A stretch of DNA of 64,000 bases, taken from contig NZ_CBDDJA010000002.1 of the NCBI RefSeq assembly GCF_965229315.1, positions 868,001 through 932,000 of the forward strand, in the 5' to 3' direction. Origin of the DNA: Pelomonas sp965229315 (GTDB lineage Bacteria > Pseudomonadota > Gammaproteobacteria > Burkholderiales > Burkholderiaceae_C). Below the pieces are notes generated by a model. That model was not told where the DNA came from and ran no database searches. It worked only from the letters and a program-made list of their open reading frames with translations. The position numbers and the translations under genes were made by a program. Of this stretch, positions 1-8,509 are shown in pieces (position 1 is the stretch's first letter; every line of letters begins with the position of its first letter).

Positions 1-3000
1 GGGCCGGCGGCGGGCGTGGTCAACGAGGGGCAACTGCGCACCAGCCTGGGCGGTCGCGTGGCACTGCTGGGTGGCACGGTGGAGAACCGCGGGCTGATCG
101 AAACCCCGGGTGGGCAGGTGGTGCTGGCGGCGGGCCAGAGCGTCGAACTGCTGGACACGGGGGCGCCCCACCTGAGCGTGAAAGTCACGGCACCGCAAGG
201 CGAGGCACTCAACCTCGGCACGCTGGCGGCCGCCGGAGGCCGGATCGACATCCATGCGGCCGCAGTCAACCAGCAAGGCATCGTGCGTGCAGACAGCCTG
301 GAGCGTGGCCCGGCAGGCGAGATCGTGCTCAAGGCCAGTGAGCGCCTCAGCCTGCTCGCCGGCAGCGTCACCGCGGCCGATGGAGAAACGGGTGGTCGCG
401 TCACGCTGCTGGGGCGCGAAGTGGGGCTGTTCGACGATGCGAGCGTCAGCGCCAGCGGCCGTCTGGGCGGCGGCGAGGTGTTCGTGGGCGGTGGTCAGCA
501 GGGGCGCGACACCAGCCTGCCCAATGCGCAAGCCGTGTTTTTCGGGCCCGACGCCAGCATCAGTGCGGATGCGACGGAGCGCGGCGACGGCGGGCGCATC
601 ATCCTGTGGAGCGACGTGGCCACCCGTGCCTTCGGTTCGCTCAGCGCCCGTGGCGGGTCGCTGGGGGGCAACGGCGGCTTCATCGAAACCTCGGGTCGCT
701 GGCTGGATGCGCGGCCGCGTCGCCTGGATGTGACGGCGCCGCATGGCCAGGCGGGCAACTGGCTGCTGGACCCCTACGACATCACGATTTCGGATGAAGT
801 CTCCGACGCCGGCTTCAACGCGAGTTTCACCGCGACCGGCAATGACGCCACGATCTCCACATCGACGCTCAACGCGGCGCTGGCGACCGGTGCGCAGGTC
901 ACGGTGTCCACCAGCGGCGGCGGGTCTCAGTCCGGCAGCATCTACCTCGACGGCGCCAACATCGGCGGATCGTCCTGCCTCACGAACCAGTGCCGGCTCA
1001 CGCTGCTGGCCGACCAGGACATCCGCGCGACCAGCTATTCGTCCATCAACGGCAACTTCTCCGAGGTGTTCCTGCGCGCGGGTGACTCCGGCTCGATCAC
1101 GCTCGAGAACGCCTCCATCGACGTGACCGGGCGGGTGCGTTTGCAGGCCAGCAGCGTCACGCTGGAGTCCGACGCCTGGGTCCGGTCCAGTGCCAGCGGC
1201 GATGCCATCGTCATCAGCAACGGCAGCCGCCCTGTGTCCTCGTTCTACGCGTTCATCACCGAAGGGCTGCCCCTGCTGGTGAACGGCGGCGGGCGCTGGA
1301 TCATCTGGGCGAGCGGCATCAACAGCGAAGGCTTCTATGCCGGCGATCTGGCTCGCGACTTCACGCGCTATGGCGCCACCAGCGCCTCGGCCTGGGCCGG
1401 GGATGTGGGCAACGGGCTTGTCACCGATGACACATTGACCGCGAACGTCTCTGGTTCGGCCGCCACGCGTGCCTACGACGGCACCCGCAATGCGACCGTC
1501 CGCGGGCTGACCTACTCCCTGGACGAAGGCTTCAATGCCTCACTGAACAGCACGGCCTATGCCCTGTTCGACTCGAAGAACGTCGTGCGCGGCAGTGGCG
1601 GGGCACCCGCAGCGCAGTCGGTGTCCTACTACGACGACAGCCATGCGTCGCCCTTCCAGTTCACCGACAGCGACAACAAGCCCGTCTACGGCCTGACGGT
1701 CAACACGTCGATCTCGGGCGTGATCCAGCCCAAGCAAGTGACGGCCAGCATGGCAGGCGTCAGCAAGGTCTACGACGGCAACACGGCCGCCTCGATCACC
1801 CTTGGCGCCGTGAGCGGCCTGGTCGGCAACGAGACGCTCAACATCGCTGCGCAGGGGCAGTTCAGCGACAAGAACGTCGGCACGAACAAGTCGGTGACGC
1901 TGAACGGCTATCAGGTGAGTGATGGCAGCAATGGCGGCCTGGCGCAGAACTACACGGTGGTCGTGCCGCTGTCGCTGACCGGCGACATCACGCCGCTGGC
2001 GTTGGCTCTGAACGGTGTGGCCGTCAACAACAAGGTCTACGACGCGACGACGCTGGCCACGCTGCGCGGCTCGGCAAGCGTGGCGGGGCTGGCGGGCGAT
2101 GCCCTGGGCCTGAACCAGGGGCAGGCGCGTTTCTCGGACAAGAACGTCGGCCAGGGCAAGGTGGTCACGCTCAGCGGCTTCTCGCTCACCGGCGCGGATG
2201 CGGGCAACTACAGCCTGCAGTTGCCTGCGAGCCTGACGGCCGACATCACGCCGCTGACATTGGCTCTGAACGGTGTCGTCGTCAACAACAAGGTCTACGA
2301 CGCGACGGCGCTGGCCACGTTGCGAGGCTCGGCAAGCGTGGCGGGGCTGGCGGGCGATGCCCTGGGCCTGAACCAGGGGCAGGCGCGCTTCTCGGACAAG
2401 AACGTCGGCCAGGGCAAGGCCGTCACGCTCAGCGGTTTCTCGCTCACCGGCGCGGATGCGGGCAACTACAGCCTGCAGTTGCCTGCGAGCCTGACGGCCG
2501 ACATCACGCCGCTGTCGCTGTCGCTCAACGGCGTCGTCGTCAACAACAAGGTCTACGACGCGACGACGCTGGCCACGCTGCGCGGCTCGGCAAGCGTGGC
2601 GGGGCTGGCGGGCGATGCCCTGGGCCTGAACCAGGGGCAGGCGCGTTTCTCGGACAAGAACGTCGGCCAGGGCAAGGTGGTCACGCTCAGCGGCTTCTCG
2701 CTCACCGGCGCGGATGCGGGCAACTACAGCCTGCAGTTGCCTGCGAGCCTGACGGCCGACATCACGCCGCTGACATTGGCTCTGAACGGTGTCGTCGTCA
2801 ACAACAAGGTCTACGACGCGACGACGCTGGCCACGCTGGGCGGCTCGGCAAGCGTGGCGGGGCTGGCGGGCGATGCCCTGGGCCTGAACCAGGGGCAGGC
2901 GCGTTTCTCGGACAAGAACGTCGGCCAGGGCAAGGTGGTCACGCTCAGCGGCTTCTCGCTCACCGGCGCGGATGCGGGCAACTACAGCCTGCAGTTGCCT

Positions 3001-5136
3001 GCGAGCCTGACGGCCGACATCACGCCGCTGACATTGGCTCTGAACGGTGTCGTCGTCAACAACAAGGTCTACGACGCGACGGCGCTGGCCACGTTGCGAG
3101 GCTCGGCAAGCGTGGCGGGGCTGGCGGGCGATGCCCTGGGCCTGAACCAGGGGCAGGCGCGCTTCTCGGACAAGAACGTCGGCCAGGGCAAGGCCGTCAC
3201 GCTCAGCGGTTTCTCGCTCACCGGCGCGGATGCGGGCAACTACAGCCTGCAGTTGCCTGCAAGCTTGACGGCCGACATCACCGCTGCGACGCTGACGGTC
3301 GGCGGGCTCACGGCCAACGACAAGGTCTACGACGGCACGCGGCAGGCCAGCCTGGGCGGCACTGCGGCCATCAACCCGCTGGGCACCGACCAGGTGAGCC
3401 TGGGTGGCAGCGTGCAATCGCTGTTCAACGATGGCAACGTCGGCACCGCGAAGCCCGTTGCGGTCAGCGGGTTCACGATCAGCGGGGCGGACGCCGGCAA
3501 CTATGTGCTGCAGCAGCCCGCCGGCTTCACCGCCAACATCACGCCCGCGACCTTGCGCTACGTTGCGCAACCGCTGTTCGTGTTCACTGGCGATCCGTTG
3601 CCGGCGCCGAGCGGGCATGTCGAAGGCTTCGTGCCGGGGGACAGCCAAGCCAACGCCACCACCGGCGCGCTGAGCTTCAGCCTGTCGCTGCCCAGCAGCC
3701 TGGCACCGGCGGGCGGCTACGGCATCTTCGGCAGTGGCTTGCAAGCAGCCAACTATGTCCTGGTGCAGGCCCCAGGCAACGCGCAAGCCCTGGTGATCGC
3801 CGGGCCGAACCCGGCCGCCGCCCAGGGCCAGGGCGGGAATGCCACGCTGGTCCAGGCGCTGCAGGCGGTCCTGCCGCCGCCGCCGGTCCCGAACCGGCAA
3901 GGCGCCGGGCTGCTCGACCTGACGCGGCCCATCCCGCCTGGCGTGGCCGGTCAGGCGACGGGCCCCGCGGGTGACCTCTTCGGTGGCATTGACGTGGGCG
4001 GTGCCTCGTCGGCGCAGTTGCGCGGCATTCTGGCCGCGCGCGACGGCTACAAGCGCGCGCTGTTCGCCGACGCGCTGCAGCGCCTGGCGCAGGACCCGGG
4101 TCTGGCCGACCTGCCGCCCTGTACCAACCGCGAGGACTTGGCGACCGGCAAGTGCCTGATCACCGCCGAACTCAAGCGCGATGAGCAGGCGAGGTTGCAG
4201 CGCGAGGCGACCATGCCTGCTGCCGCCCCCGCCCCCGCTCCCGCCGCTGCCGCCGCGTCCCTGGCTGCCCCGGCCCCGGTGCCAGGGCCGGGGCCAGGTC
4301 CCGCGCCGTCCACCGCTGCAGCGACCCCCGCGACCGCCCCAGCCGTCGCATCGCCACCGATGGCGTCCTTGTTCAGCAAGCGCCGTGTCAAGACGGCGGC
4401 CTTGCCGCAGATCGAGCGCAAGCTGGCCTTGCTGATCGGTGTAGACCGCTATGCCGATGCCGAGATCCCGCAGCTCGGCAACGCGGTGGGCGACGCACGC
4501 GCCGTCGCCGGTCTGTTCGAGAGCCGGCTGGGTTATGAAACCGTGGTGCTGCCCAATGCCAGCAAGCAGGCGGTCGTCAGTGCGCTGAATCGGCTGGCAC
4601 TGGAACTGGGCCCGAAAGACTCCGTGACCATCTATTACGCGGGGCACGGTGCGGTGGTCGATGCCACGGGGCTGGGCTACTGGCAGCTGGCCGACAGCGG
4701 CGCCAAGCGGCCTGAAAGCTGGTTGTCCAATGCCGACATCGGCCGCCTGATGAGCCAGATCGGCGCGTCGCAGGTGGCGCTCATCTCCGACAGCTGCTAC
4801 TCCGGCACCCTCGTCAGCGGCGAACGCATCCGCGTCACGCCCGGCACGGTGGATCCCGGCCAGGTGCTGTCGCGCCGCAGCATGGTGGTCATGTCTTCGG
4901 GGGGCAACGAGCCGGTGTTCGATGACGGCAAGGACGGCCATTCCCCCTTCGCCTGGAATCTCATGAAACAGTTGGGCGGCGTCGGCAACTGGCAGATGGG
5001 CGGCAACGTGTTCGAGCGCGTGCGCTTCGCGGTGGCGCGCGAGCTGCCGCAGCGGCCGCAGTACGGTGCCGTCGTGGGCCATCAAAGCGGTGGCGACTAC
5101 CTTTTCGAGCAGCGCCAGCTCGACGTTCGCCAATGA
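1..5136 (+). CDS. Filamentous-haemagglutinin-type adhesin with YDG repeats and C-terminal caspase-like domain (5' end outside window)
   Basis: The frame is open from base 1, so the signal peptide and haemagglutination (TPS) domain probably lie upstream. The first ~250 residues are beta-helix-like repeats rich in Gly/Val/Asp with the GGxIxLxA and GGFIETSG patterns of two-partner-secreted exoproteins. From about base 1729 come MBG/YDG-type repeats (core KVYDxT, FSDKNVG, GxDAGNY), five of them almost identical. A Pro/Ala-rich linker (about 4213-4370) leads to a caspase-like (peptidase C14) domain starting near base 4420, with the His motif YYAGHG (His at 4645-4647) and the Cys motif SDSCYSG (Cys at 4795-4797). 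Family knowledge suggests surface display through an FhaC/ShlB-type pore; that gene is not in the window. The substrate of the protease domain is unknown. An OmpA-like gene follows 44 bp downstream. Confidence 0.85.
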   Translation, partial: GPAAGVVNEGQLRTSLGGRVALLGGTVENRGLIETPGGQVVLAAGQSVELLDTGAPHLSVKVTAPQGEALNLGTLAAAGGRIDIHAAAVNQQGIVRADSLERGPAGEIVLKASERLSLLAGSVTAADGETGGRVTLLGREVGLFDDASVSASGRLGGGEVFVGGGQQGRDTSLPNAQAVFFGPDASISADATERGDGGRIILWSDVATRAFGSLSARGGSLGGNGGFIETSGRWLDARPRRLDVTAPHGQAGNWLLDPYDITISDEVSDAGFNASFTATGNDATISTSTLNAALATGAQVTVSTSGGGSQSGSIYLDGANIGGSSCLTNQCRLTLLADQDIRATSYSSINGNFSEVFLRAGDSGSITLENASIDVTGRVRLQASSVTLESDAWVRSSASGDAIVISNGSRPVSSFYAFITEGLPLLVNGGGRWIIWASGINSEGFYAGDLARDFTRYGATSASAWAGDVGNGLVTDDTLTANVSGSAATRAYDGTRNATVRGLTYSLDEGFNASLNSTAYALFDSKNVVRGSGGAPAAQSVSYYDDSHASPFQFTDSDNKPVYGLTVNTSISGVIQPKQVTASMAGVSKVYDGNTAASITLGAVSGLVGNETLNIAAQGQFSDKNVGTNKSVTLNGYQVSDGSNGGLAQNYTVVVPLSLTGDITPLALALNGVAVNNKVYDATTLATLRGSASVAGLAGDALGLNQGQARFSDKNVGQGKVVTLSGFSLTGADAGNYSLQLPASLTADITPLTLALNGVVVNNKVYDATALATLRGSASVAGLAGDALGLNQGQARFSDKNVGQGKAVTLSGFSLTGADAGNYSLQLPASLTADITPLSLSLNGVVVNNKVYDATTLATLRGSASVAGLAGDALGLNQGQARFSDKNVGQGKVVTLSGFSLTGADAGNYSLQLPASLTADITPLTLALNGVVVNNKVYDATTLATLGGSASVAGLAGDALGLNQGQARFSDKNVGQGKVVTLSGFSLTGADAGNYSLQLPASLTADITPLTLALNGVVVNNKVYDATALATLRGSASVAGLAGDALGLNQGQARFSDKNVGQGKAVTLSGFSLTGADAGNYSLQLPASLTADITAATLTVGGLTANDKVYDGTRQASLGGTAAINPLGTDQVSLGGSVQSLFNDGNVGTAKPVAVSGFTISGADAGNYVLQQPAGFTANITPATLRYVAQPLFVFTGDPLPAPSGHVEGFVPGDSQANATTGALSFSLSLPSSLAPAGGYGIFGSGLQAANYVLVQAPGNAQALVIAGPNPAAAQGQGGNATLVQALQAVLPPPPVPNRQGAGLLDLTRPIPPGVAGQATGPAGDLFGGIDVGGASSAQLRGILAARDGYKRALFADALQRLAQDPGLADLPPCTNREDLATGKCLITAELKRDEQARLQREATMPAAAPAPAPAAAAASLAAPAPVPGPGPGPAPSTAAATPATAPAVASPPMASLFSKRRVKTAALPQIERKLALLIGVDRYADAEIPQLGNAVGDARAVAGLFESRLGYETVVLPNASKQAVVSALNRLALELGPKDSVTIYYAGHGAVVDATGLGYWQLADSGAKRPESWLSNADIGRLMSQIGASQVALISDSCYSGTLVSGERIRVTPGTVDPGQVLSRRSMVVMSSGGNEPVFDDGKDGHSPFAWNLMKQLGGVGNWQMGGNVFERVRFAVARELPQRPQYGAVVGHQSGGDYLFEQRQLDVRQ
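1984..3273 (+). repeat. Five tandem 258-bp YDG/MBG repeats inside the adhesin gene
   Basis: Units start at 1984, 2242, 2500, 2758 and 3016, each exactly 258 bp (86 residues) and in frame. Units 2 and 5 share a diagnostic set of variants (ATALATLRG, KAVTLSG and the silent changes around them) and differ by only two bases near their ends. Units 1, 3 and 4 share the other set (ATT-LATL, KVVTLSG). Diverged units flank the array on both sides (about 1729-1983 and 3274-3539). Exact phasing and near identity point to recent unequal recombination or gene conversion. Confidence 0.95.
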
Positions 5137-5180
5137 GCCGGGCAGTGCCCAGGCCATGCCCCATCCAACAAAGGAAGACC

Positions 5181-5783
5181 ATGCAGATCACACGCACGAA
5201 CCCCCTGACGATGCGCTTCGCCGCAGCCTGGTTCCTGGGGCTGGCCGTTGCCGCGCAGGCCCAGGTCGAGGCGCCAGCCAACGCGGCCTCCGCCAACCCG
5301 GTGCTCAAGGGGGCCCAGGTGACCGAGGCGGCCCTGGTGGATGCCCTGGCCATTGCGCCGCCCGAGGGTGCTGCCAGTGGCGCCACCCGGGGCTTCCGTC
5401 CGGCCAGCAAGCCGGGCGGCGCACCCGTGAAGGCCGGGCCGGGCCGGGCCAGCCTGCTGATCACGTTCGCGACCAACTCCACCGAACTGGCCGCCGACAC
5501 GCAGGGCCAGATCGACACGCTGGCGCGTGCGCTGCAATCCGACACGCTGGCGGGCTTTTCCTTCCGCGTCGAAGGGCACGCCGACGCGCGCGGCGAAGCC
5601 GCGGGCAACCAGCGCCTGTCGCAGTTGCGCGCCGAGGCCGTGATGGCCTACCTGACCGGCAAGCATGGCATCCTGCCTGAGCGGCTGACCGCGGTGGGCA
5701 AGGGCTCCAGCGAGCCGTTGAATGCCGCGCGCGTCGATGCGCCGGAGAACCGCCGCGTGACCATCGTCACCGTGCGCAACTGA
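5181..5783 (+). CDS. OmpA-family peptidoglycan-binding protein
   Basis: A 200-residue exported protein. The ATG at 5181 follows AAGGAAG (5171-5177) and begins a signal-peptide-like stretch ending near AAQAQ; an upstream in-frame start would put the hydrophobic segment too far inside. The C-terminal half is an OmpA-like domain: a strand resembling ITFATNSTEL, then VEGHADARG, AVMAYLTGKHGI, and GKGSSEPLN followed by NRRVTI, which carry the residues known to bind meso-diaminopimelate. It should tether an envelope component to peptidoglycan from the periplasm. No cysteine lipobox is seen. It sits 44 bp after the caspase-bearing adhesin and 38 bp before the HExxH protein, so the three are probably one transcript. 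Confidence 0.85.
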   Translation: MQITRTNPLTMRFAAAWFLGLAVAAQAQVEAPANAASANPVLKGAQVTEAALVDALAIAPPEGAASGATRGFRPASKPGGAPVKAGPGRASLLITFATNSTELAADTQGQIDTLARALQSDTLAGFSFRVEGHADARGEAAGNQRLSQLRAEAVMAYLTGKHGILPERLTAVGKGSSEPLNAARVDAPENRRVTIVTVRN

Positions 5784-5821
5784 AGGCGGCCCGAGCGACG
5801 CCGGGCCAGGGTTCGCGCCTC

Positions 5822-6772
5822 GTGTCGCCGCTGCAGCGCTCGTGGCTGGGCTGGCTGTGCCTTGCGCTGCTGCTGGCCGGGGCCGCTGTGCTGGCCTGGC
5901 GCCTCATGTGGGCGCAGGGCGCGCCCGCCGCTGCCGTCCCGGCGTCCACGTTGCCGGTGCCCGTGGCCACGCGGTTGGGCATCCCTGTGGCGGGCGTGGA
6001 CGGCTTGCTGGCCGAGGTCGCCCGGCAGGACTGGATCGTGCGCCGCTGGCGCGACTATCCCGCCGTGCTGGTCGTGCAGTTCCCGGGATTGCCGGTGCAG
6101 GGGCAGGCGCTGAACCGCATCGCGGCCCTGCTCGAAAAGGGCCAGGGCAGCCGTGACCGGGTGCTGGATGACGAGCAGTTGCAGGCGTTGGTCGCATCGA
6201 GCGGCGACAGTGCGGCCAGCTTCTTCCTCGGCCATGACTATCCGGCCGAAGGCCTGGCCCGCTTCTTCACCTTGGCACAGGCCCAGGGCATCGCGCTGAA
6301 TGTCGAGGAGCAGCGCCTGCTCACGCTGCTGCTGCAGGCGGAGCTGATCGCCCTTGCGCCGGACGCCACTGCAGGCTACGTCAGCACCGGCGTCGGCGCC
6401 CTGGTGAGCTTCAGCGCGCCGCAGCTTGACGATCCGGGCACGTTCGCCGATGAAGGCATGGACGCCACGCGGCGAGTCTCCGTGCTGCGTCACGAACTCA
6501 GCCACGGCCGCTTCTTCACCGACGAGGCCTATCGCGAGCACTGCCTGCGCTTCTGGCACGAGGTCCTGACCGAACCCGAGCGCCGCGCCTGGCGCCGCTA
6601 CCTGGACGGGCTGGGCTACGACCGCCGCAATGAAGAGTTGATGGCCAACGAGACCCAGGCCCTGCTGATGCACACGTCCGACACGCGCGATTTCAGCGCA
6701 GCGAGTCTGGGCGTTGCGCAGCAGGAACTGCAGGTGCAACAGGCGCGATTCCGCCAGGGTCTTGGCGGCTAA
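5822..6772 (+). CDS. Membrane-anchored protein with HExxH motif, function unknown
   Basis: A 316-residue protein read from a GTG at 5822; no convincing ribosome binding site is visible, so coupling to the upstream OmpA gene is likely. Residues ~11-30 form one hydrophobic segment, giving an N-in membrane anchor or uncleaved signal. Residues 224-228 read HELSH, an HExxH zinc-metallopeptidase motif, and acidic residues 45-53 positions later (NEELMANET, 270-278) could supply a third ligand as in gluzincins. I do not recognise the family. The C-terminus is Gln-rich and helical. The gene overlaps the convergent murI stop by 4 nt. If the motif is real this would be a second peptidase-like protein in the adhesin locus. 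Confidence 0.6.
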   Translation: MSPLQRSWLGWLCLALLLAGAAVLAWRLMWAQGAPAAAVPASTLPVPVATRLGIPVAGVDGLLAEVARQDWIVRRWRDYPAVLVVQFPGLPVQGQALNRIAALLEKGQGSRDRVLDDEQLQALVASSGDSAASFFLGHDYPAEGLARFFTLAQAQGIALNVEEQRLLTLLLQAELIALAPDATAGYVSTGVGALVSFSAPQLDDPGTFADEGMDATRRVSVLRHELSHGRFFTDEAYREHCLRFWHEVLTEPERRAWRRYLDGLGYDRRNEELMANETQALLMHTSDTRDFSAASLGVAQQELQVQQARFRQGLGG

Positions 6773-7581
6773 GGCGCGGCGTTTTCGGGTTGCCAGGCGT
6801 GGACGTCCGGGCCCCGCCAGCCGAGCACCCGCTCCACCCAGTCGCCCAGTGCACGCGGGTCGCCGCTGGTTTCGATCTGCAGCGCCGGCTGGCTGCCGGG
6901 GGCCGGTACCCACAGGTCGACCGCGCGTCGCGCCACGGCGGTCTCGATGCGCAGCAGCTTCACGTGCGGCCCCAACGCCGCCTGCCACAGCCGCTCGATG
7001 AGCGGGTAGTGCGTGCAGCCCAGCAGCGCGGTGTCCACACCGACCGCGCGCAGCGGTGTGCAGTGGCGCTCGACGAGTTCGCGCAGCGCCTGGCTGTCGA
7101 GGTCGCCCGCCTCGATGTGGTCCACGATGCCCGGGCAACCCTGCACGACGACCTCGCGCCCCTGCGCGTGGCGCTCGATCAGCGCGCGCAGCCGGGGGCT
7201 GGCGGCCGTGGCCGGCGTGGCCAGCAGGCCGATGCGGCCGTTGCGCGTCGCCGCGACGGCCGGCTTGATGCCCGGCTCCGTGCCGACGAACGGCACGCCC
7301 GGCCAGTGGGCCCGCAGCGCCTCGATGGCATGGGCCGTGGCCGTGTTGCAGGCGATGACGACGAGGCCGGCCCCGCGGGCCAGCAGGTGTGCCGTGATCG
7401 CGAAACTGCGTGCGCGGATCGCCTCGGGGCTGAGGTTGCCGTAAGGGGCGTAGGCGGTGTCGGCCAGATAGCGCAGGCGGGCCTGGGGCAACAGCTCGCG
7501 CAGTTCGCGCAGTACGGTGAAACCGCCGACGCCGGAGTCGAAAACGCCGATCTCTCGGCCAGGAATAGCGGCGCTCTGCAT
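6769..7581 (-). CDS. murI: Glutamate racemase
   Basis: A 270-residue enzyme converting L- to D-glutamate for peptidoglycan synthesis in the cytoplasm. The FDSGVGG motif near the N-terminus, the first catalytic Cys in VIACNTATA, and the second in LLGCTHYPL are all present, as are the TEPGIKPA and GTRNG-like segments of the Asp/Glu racemase fold. The start chosen is the ATG complementary to 7579-7581; an ATG at 7635 would add 18 residues (ASVWRGLSNREARL...) not expected in the family. The gene is convergent with the HExxH gene and separated from etfB by a divergent intergenic region of about 170 bp. Confidence 0.93.
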   Translation of the reverse strand: MQSAAIPGREIGVFDSGVGGFTVLRELRELLPQARLRYLADTAYAPYGNLSPEAIRARSFAITAHLLARGAGLVVIACNTATAHAIEALRAHWPGVPFVGTEPGIKPAVAATRNGRIGLLATPATAASPRLRALIERHAQGREVVVQGCPGIVDHIEAGDLDSQALRELVERHCTPLRAVGVDTALLGCTHYPLIERLWQAALGPHVKLLRIETAVARRAVDLWVPAPGSQPALQIETSGDPRALGDWVERVLGWRGPDVHAWQPENAAP

Positions 7582-7709
7582 GGGGGCGAGGAGTCTAGCT
7601 TCGCGATTCGAGAGACCTCTCCAAACTGAGGCCATCCGCAGGGGCTGGCGGCCTCGCTAGAATCGAACGATCGTGCTTTTTTGTGCGCGGCTCCGGCGGG
7701 GAGCCACCG

Positions 7710-7735
7710 TAGAATCTGGTTAACGTTTACGTCAA
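7710..7735 (+). promoter_or_regulatory. Putative etfB promoter -10 and overlapping palindromic operator
   Basis: TAGAAT (7710-7715) fits a -10 hexamer, and just downstream lies the 16-base imperfect palindrome TTAACGTTTACGTCAA (7720-7735). As I recall, this resembles the site of the MerR-family regulator LiuR, which controls acyl-CoA and branched-chain amino acid catabolic genes in proteobacteria. Its place at the start-site region would suit repression. No good -35 box was found. The LiuR assignment is inference from motif shape and the genes downstream. Confidence 0.45.
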
Positions 7736-7753
7736 TTCGAGCTGGAGTTTTCG

Positions 7754-8509
7754 ATGAAGGTCTTGGTTCCTGTCAAACGCGTCGTCGACTACAACGTCAA
7801 GGTGCGCGTGAAGAGCGACGGCACGGGCGTCGACATTGCCAACGTGAAGATGTCGATGAACCCCTTCGACGAGATCGCCGTCGAAGAGGCCGTGCGGCTG
7901 AAGGAGAAGGGCGTCGTCACCGAGGTCATCGCCGTGTCCTGCGGCGTCACGCAGTGCCAGGAGACGCTGCGCACCGCGATGGCCATCGGCGCCGACCGCG
8001 CCATCCTGGTGGAAACGCCCGCCGACCTCGAACTGCAGCCGCTGGCCGTCGCCAAGCTGCTGAAGGCACTGATCGACAAGGAGCAGCCGCAGCTCGTCAT
8101 CCTCGGCAAGCAGGCCATCGACGACGATTGCAACCAGACCGGCCAGATGCTGGCGGCCCTCACCGGCATGGCGCAAGGCACCTTCGCCAGCAAGGTGGAA
8201 GTGGCCGGCGACAAGGTCAACGTGACGCGCGAGGTGGACGGCGGTCTGGAGACCGTGTCCCTGAGCCTGCCGGCCGTCATCACGACCGACCTGCGCCTGA
8301 ACGAGCCGCGTTACGTGACGCTGCCCAACATCATGAAGGCCAAGAAGAAGCCGCTCGACATCGTCAAGCCCGCCGACCTGGGCGTGGACGTGACGCCGCG
8401 CATCAAGACGCTGAAGGTCAGCGAGCCGCCCAAGCGCGGTGCCGGTGTGAAGGTGCCCGATGTGGCGACCCTGGTGAACAAGTTGAAGACTGAAGCGAAG
8501 GTGATCTGA
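7754..8509 (+). CDS. etfB: Electron transfer flavoprotein subunit beta
   Basis: A 251-residue subunit of the heterodimeric flavoprotein that takes electrons from acyl-CoA dehydrogenases and passes them to ETF-quinone oxidoreductase. The N-terminus KVLVPVKRVVDYNVK is typical, and GKQAIDDDCNQTGQM carries the conserved ETF-beta signature; the C-terminus (VNKLKTEAKVI) matches the family. CTGGAG (7742-7747) is the ribosome binding site, 6 nt before the ATG. The gene overlaps etfA by one base (TGATG). A palindromic operator-like site precedes it. Confidence 0.96.
   Translation: MKVLVPVKRVVDYNVKVRVKSDGTGVDIANVKMSMNPFDEIAVEEAVRLKEKGVVTEVIAVSCGVTQCQETLRTAMAIGADRAILVETPADLELQPLAVAKLLKALIDKEQPQLVILGKQAIDDDCNQTGQMLAALTGMAQGTFASKVEVAGDKVNVTREVDGGLETVSLSLPAVITTDLRLNEPRYVTLPNIMKAKKKPLDIVKPADLGVDVTPRIKTLKVSEPPKRGAGVKVPDVATLVNKLKTEAKVI

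Noticed and set aside
1984..3273. Possible CRISPR array
   Set aside because: Units are 258 bp, in frame, and lack spacers. They encode YDG domains.
1540..5157. 1205-residue open frame on the minus strand opposite the adhesin
   Set aside because: It is antisense to a strongly supported coding frame. Its protein is His/Arg/Gln/Val/Ala-rich without domains, as high-GC shadow frames are, and it merely mirrors the YDG repeats.
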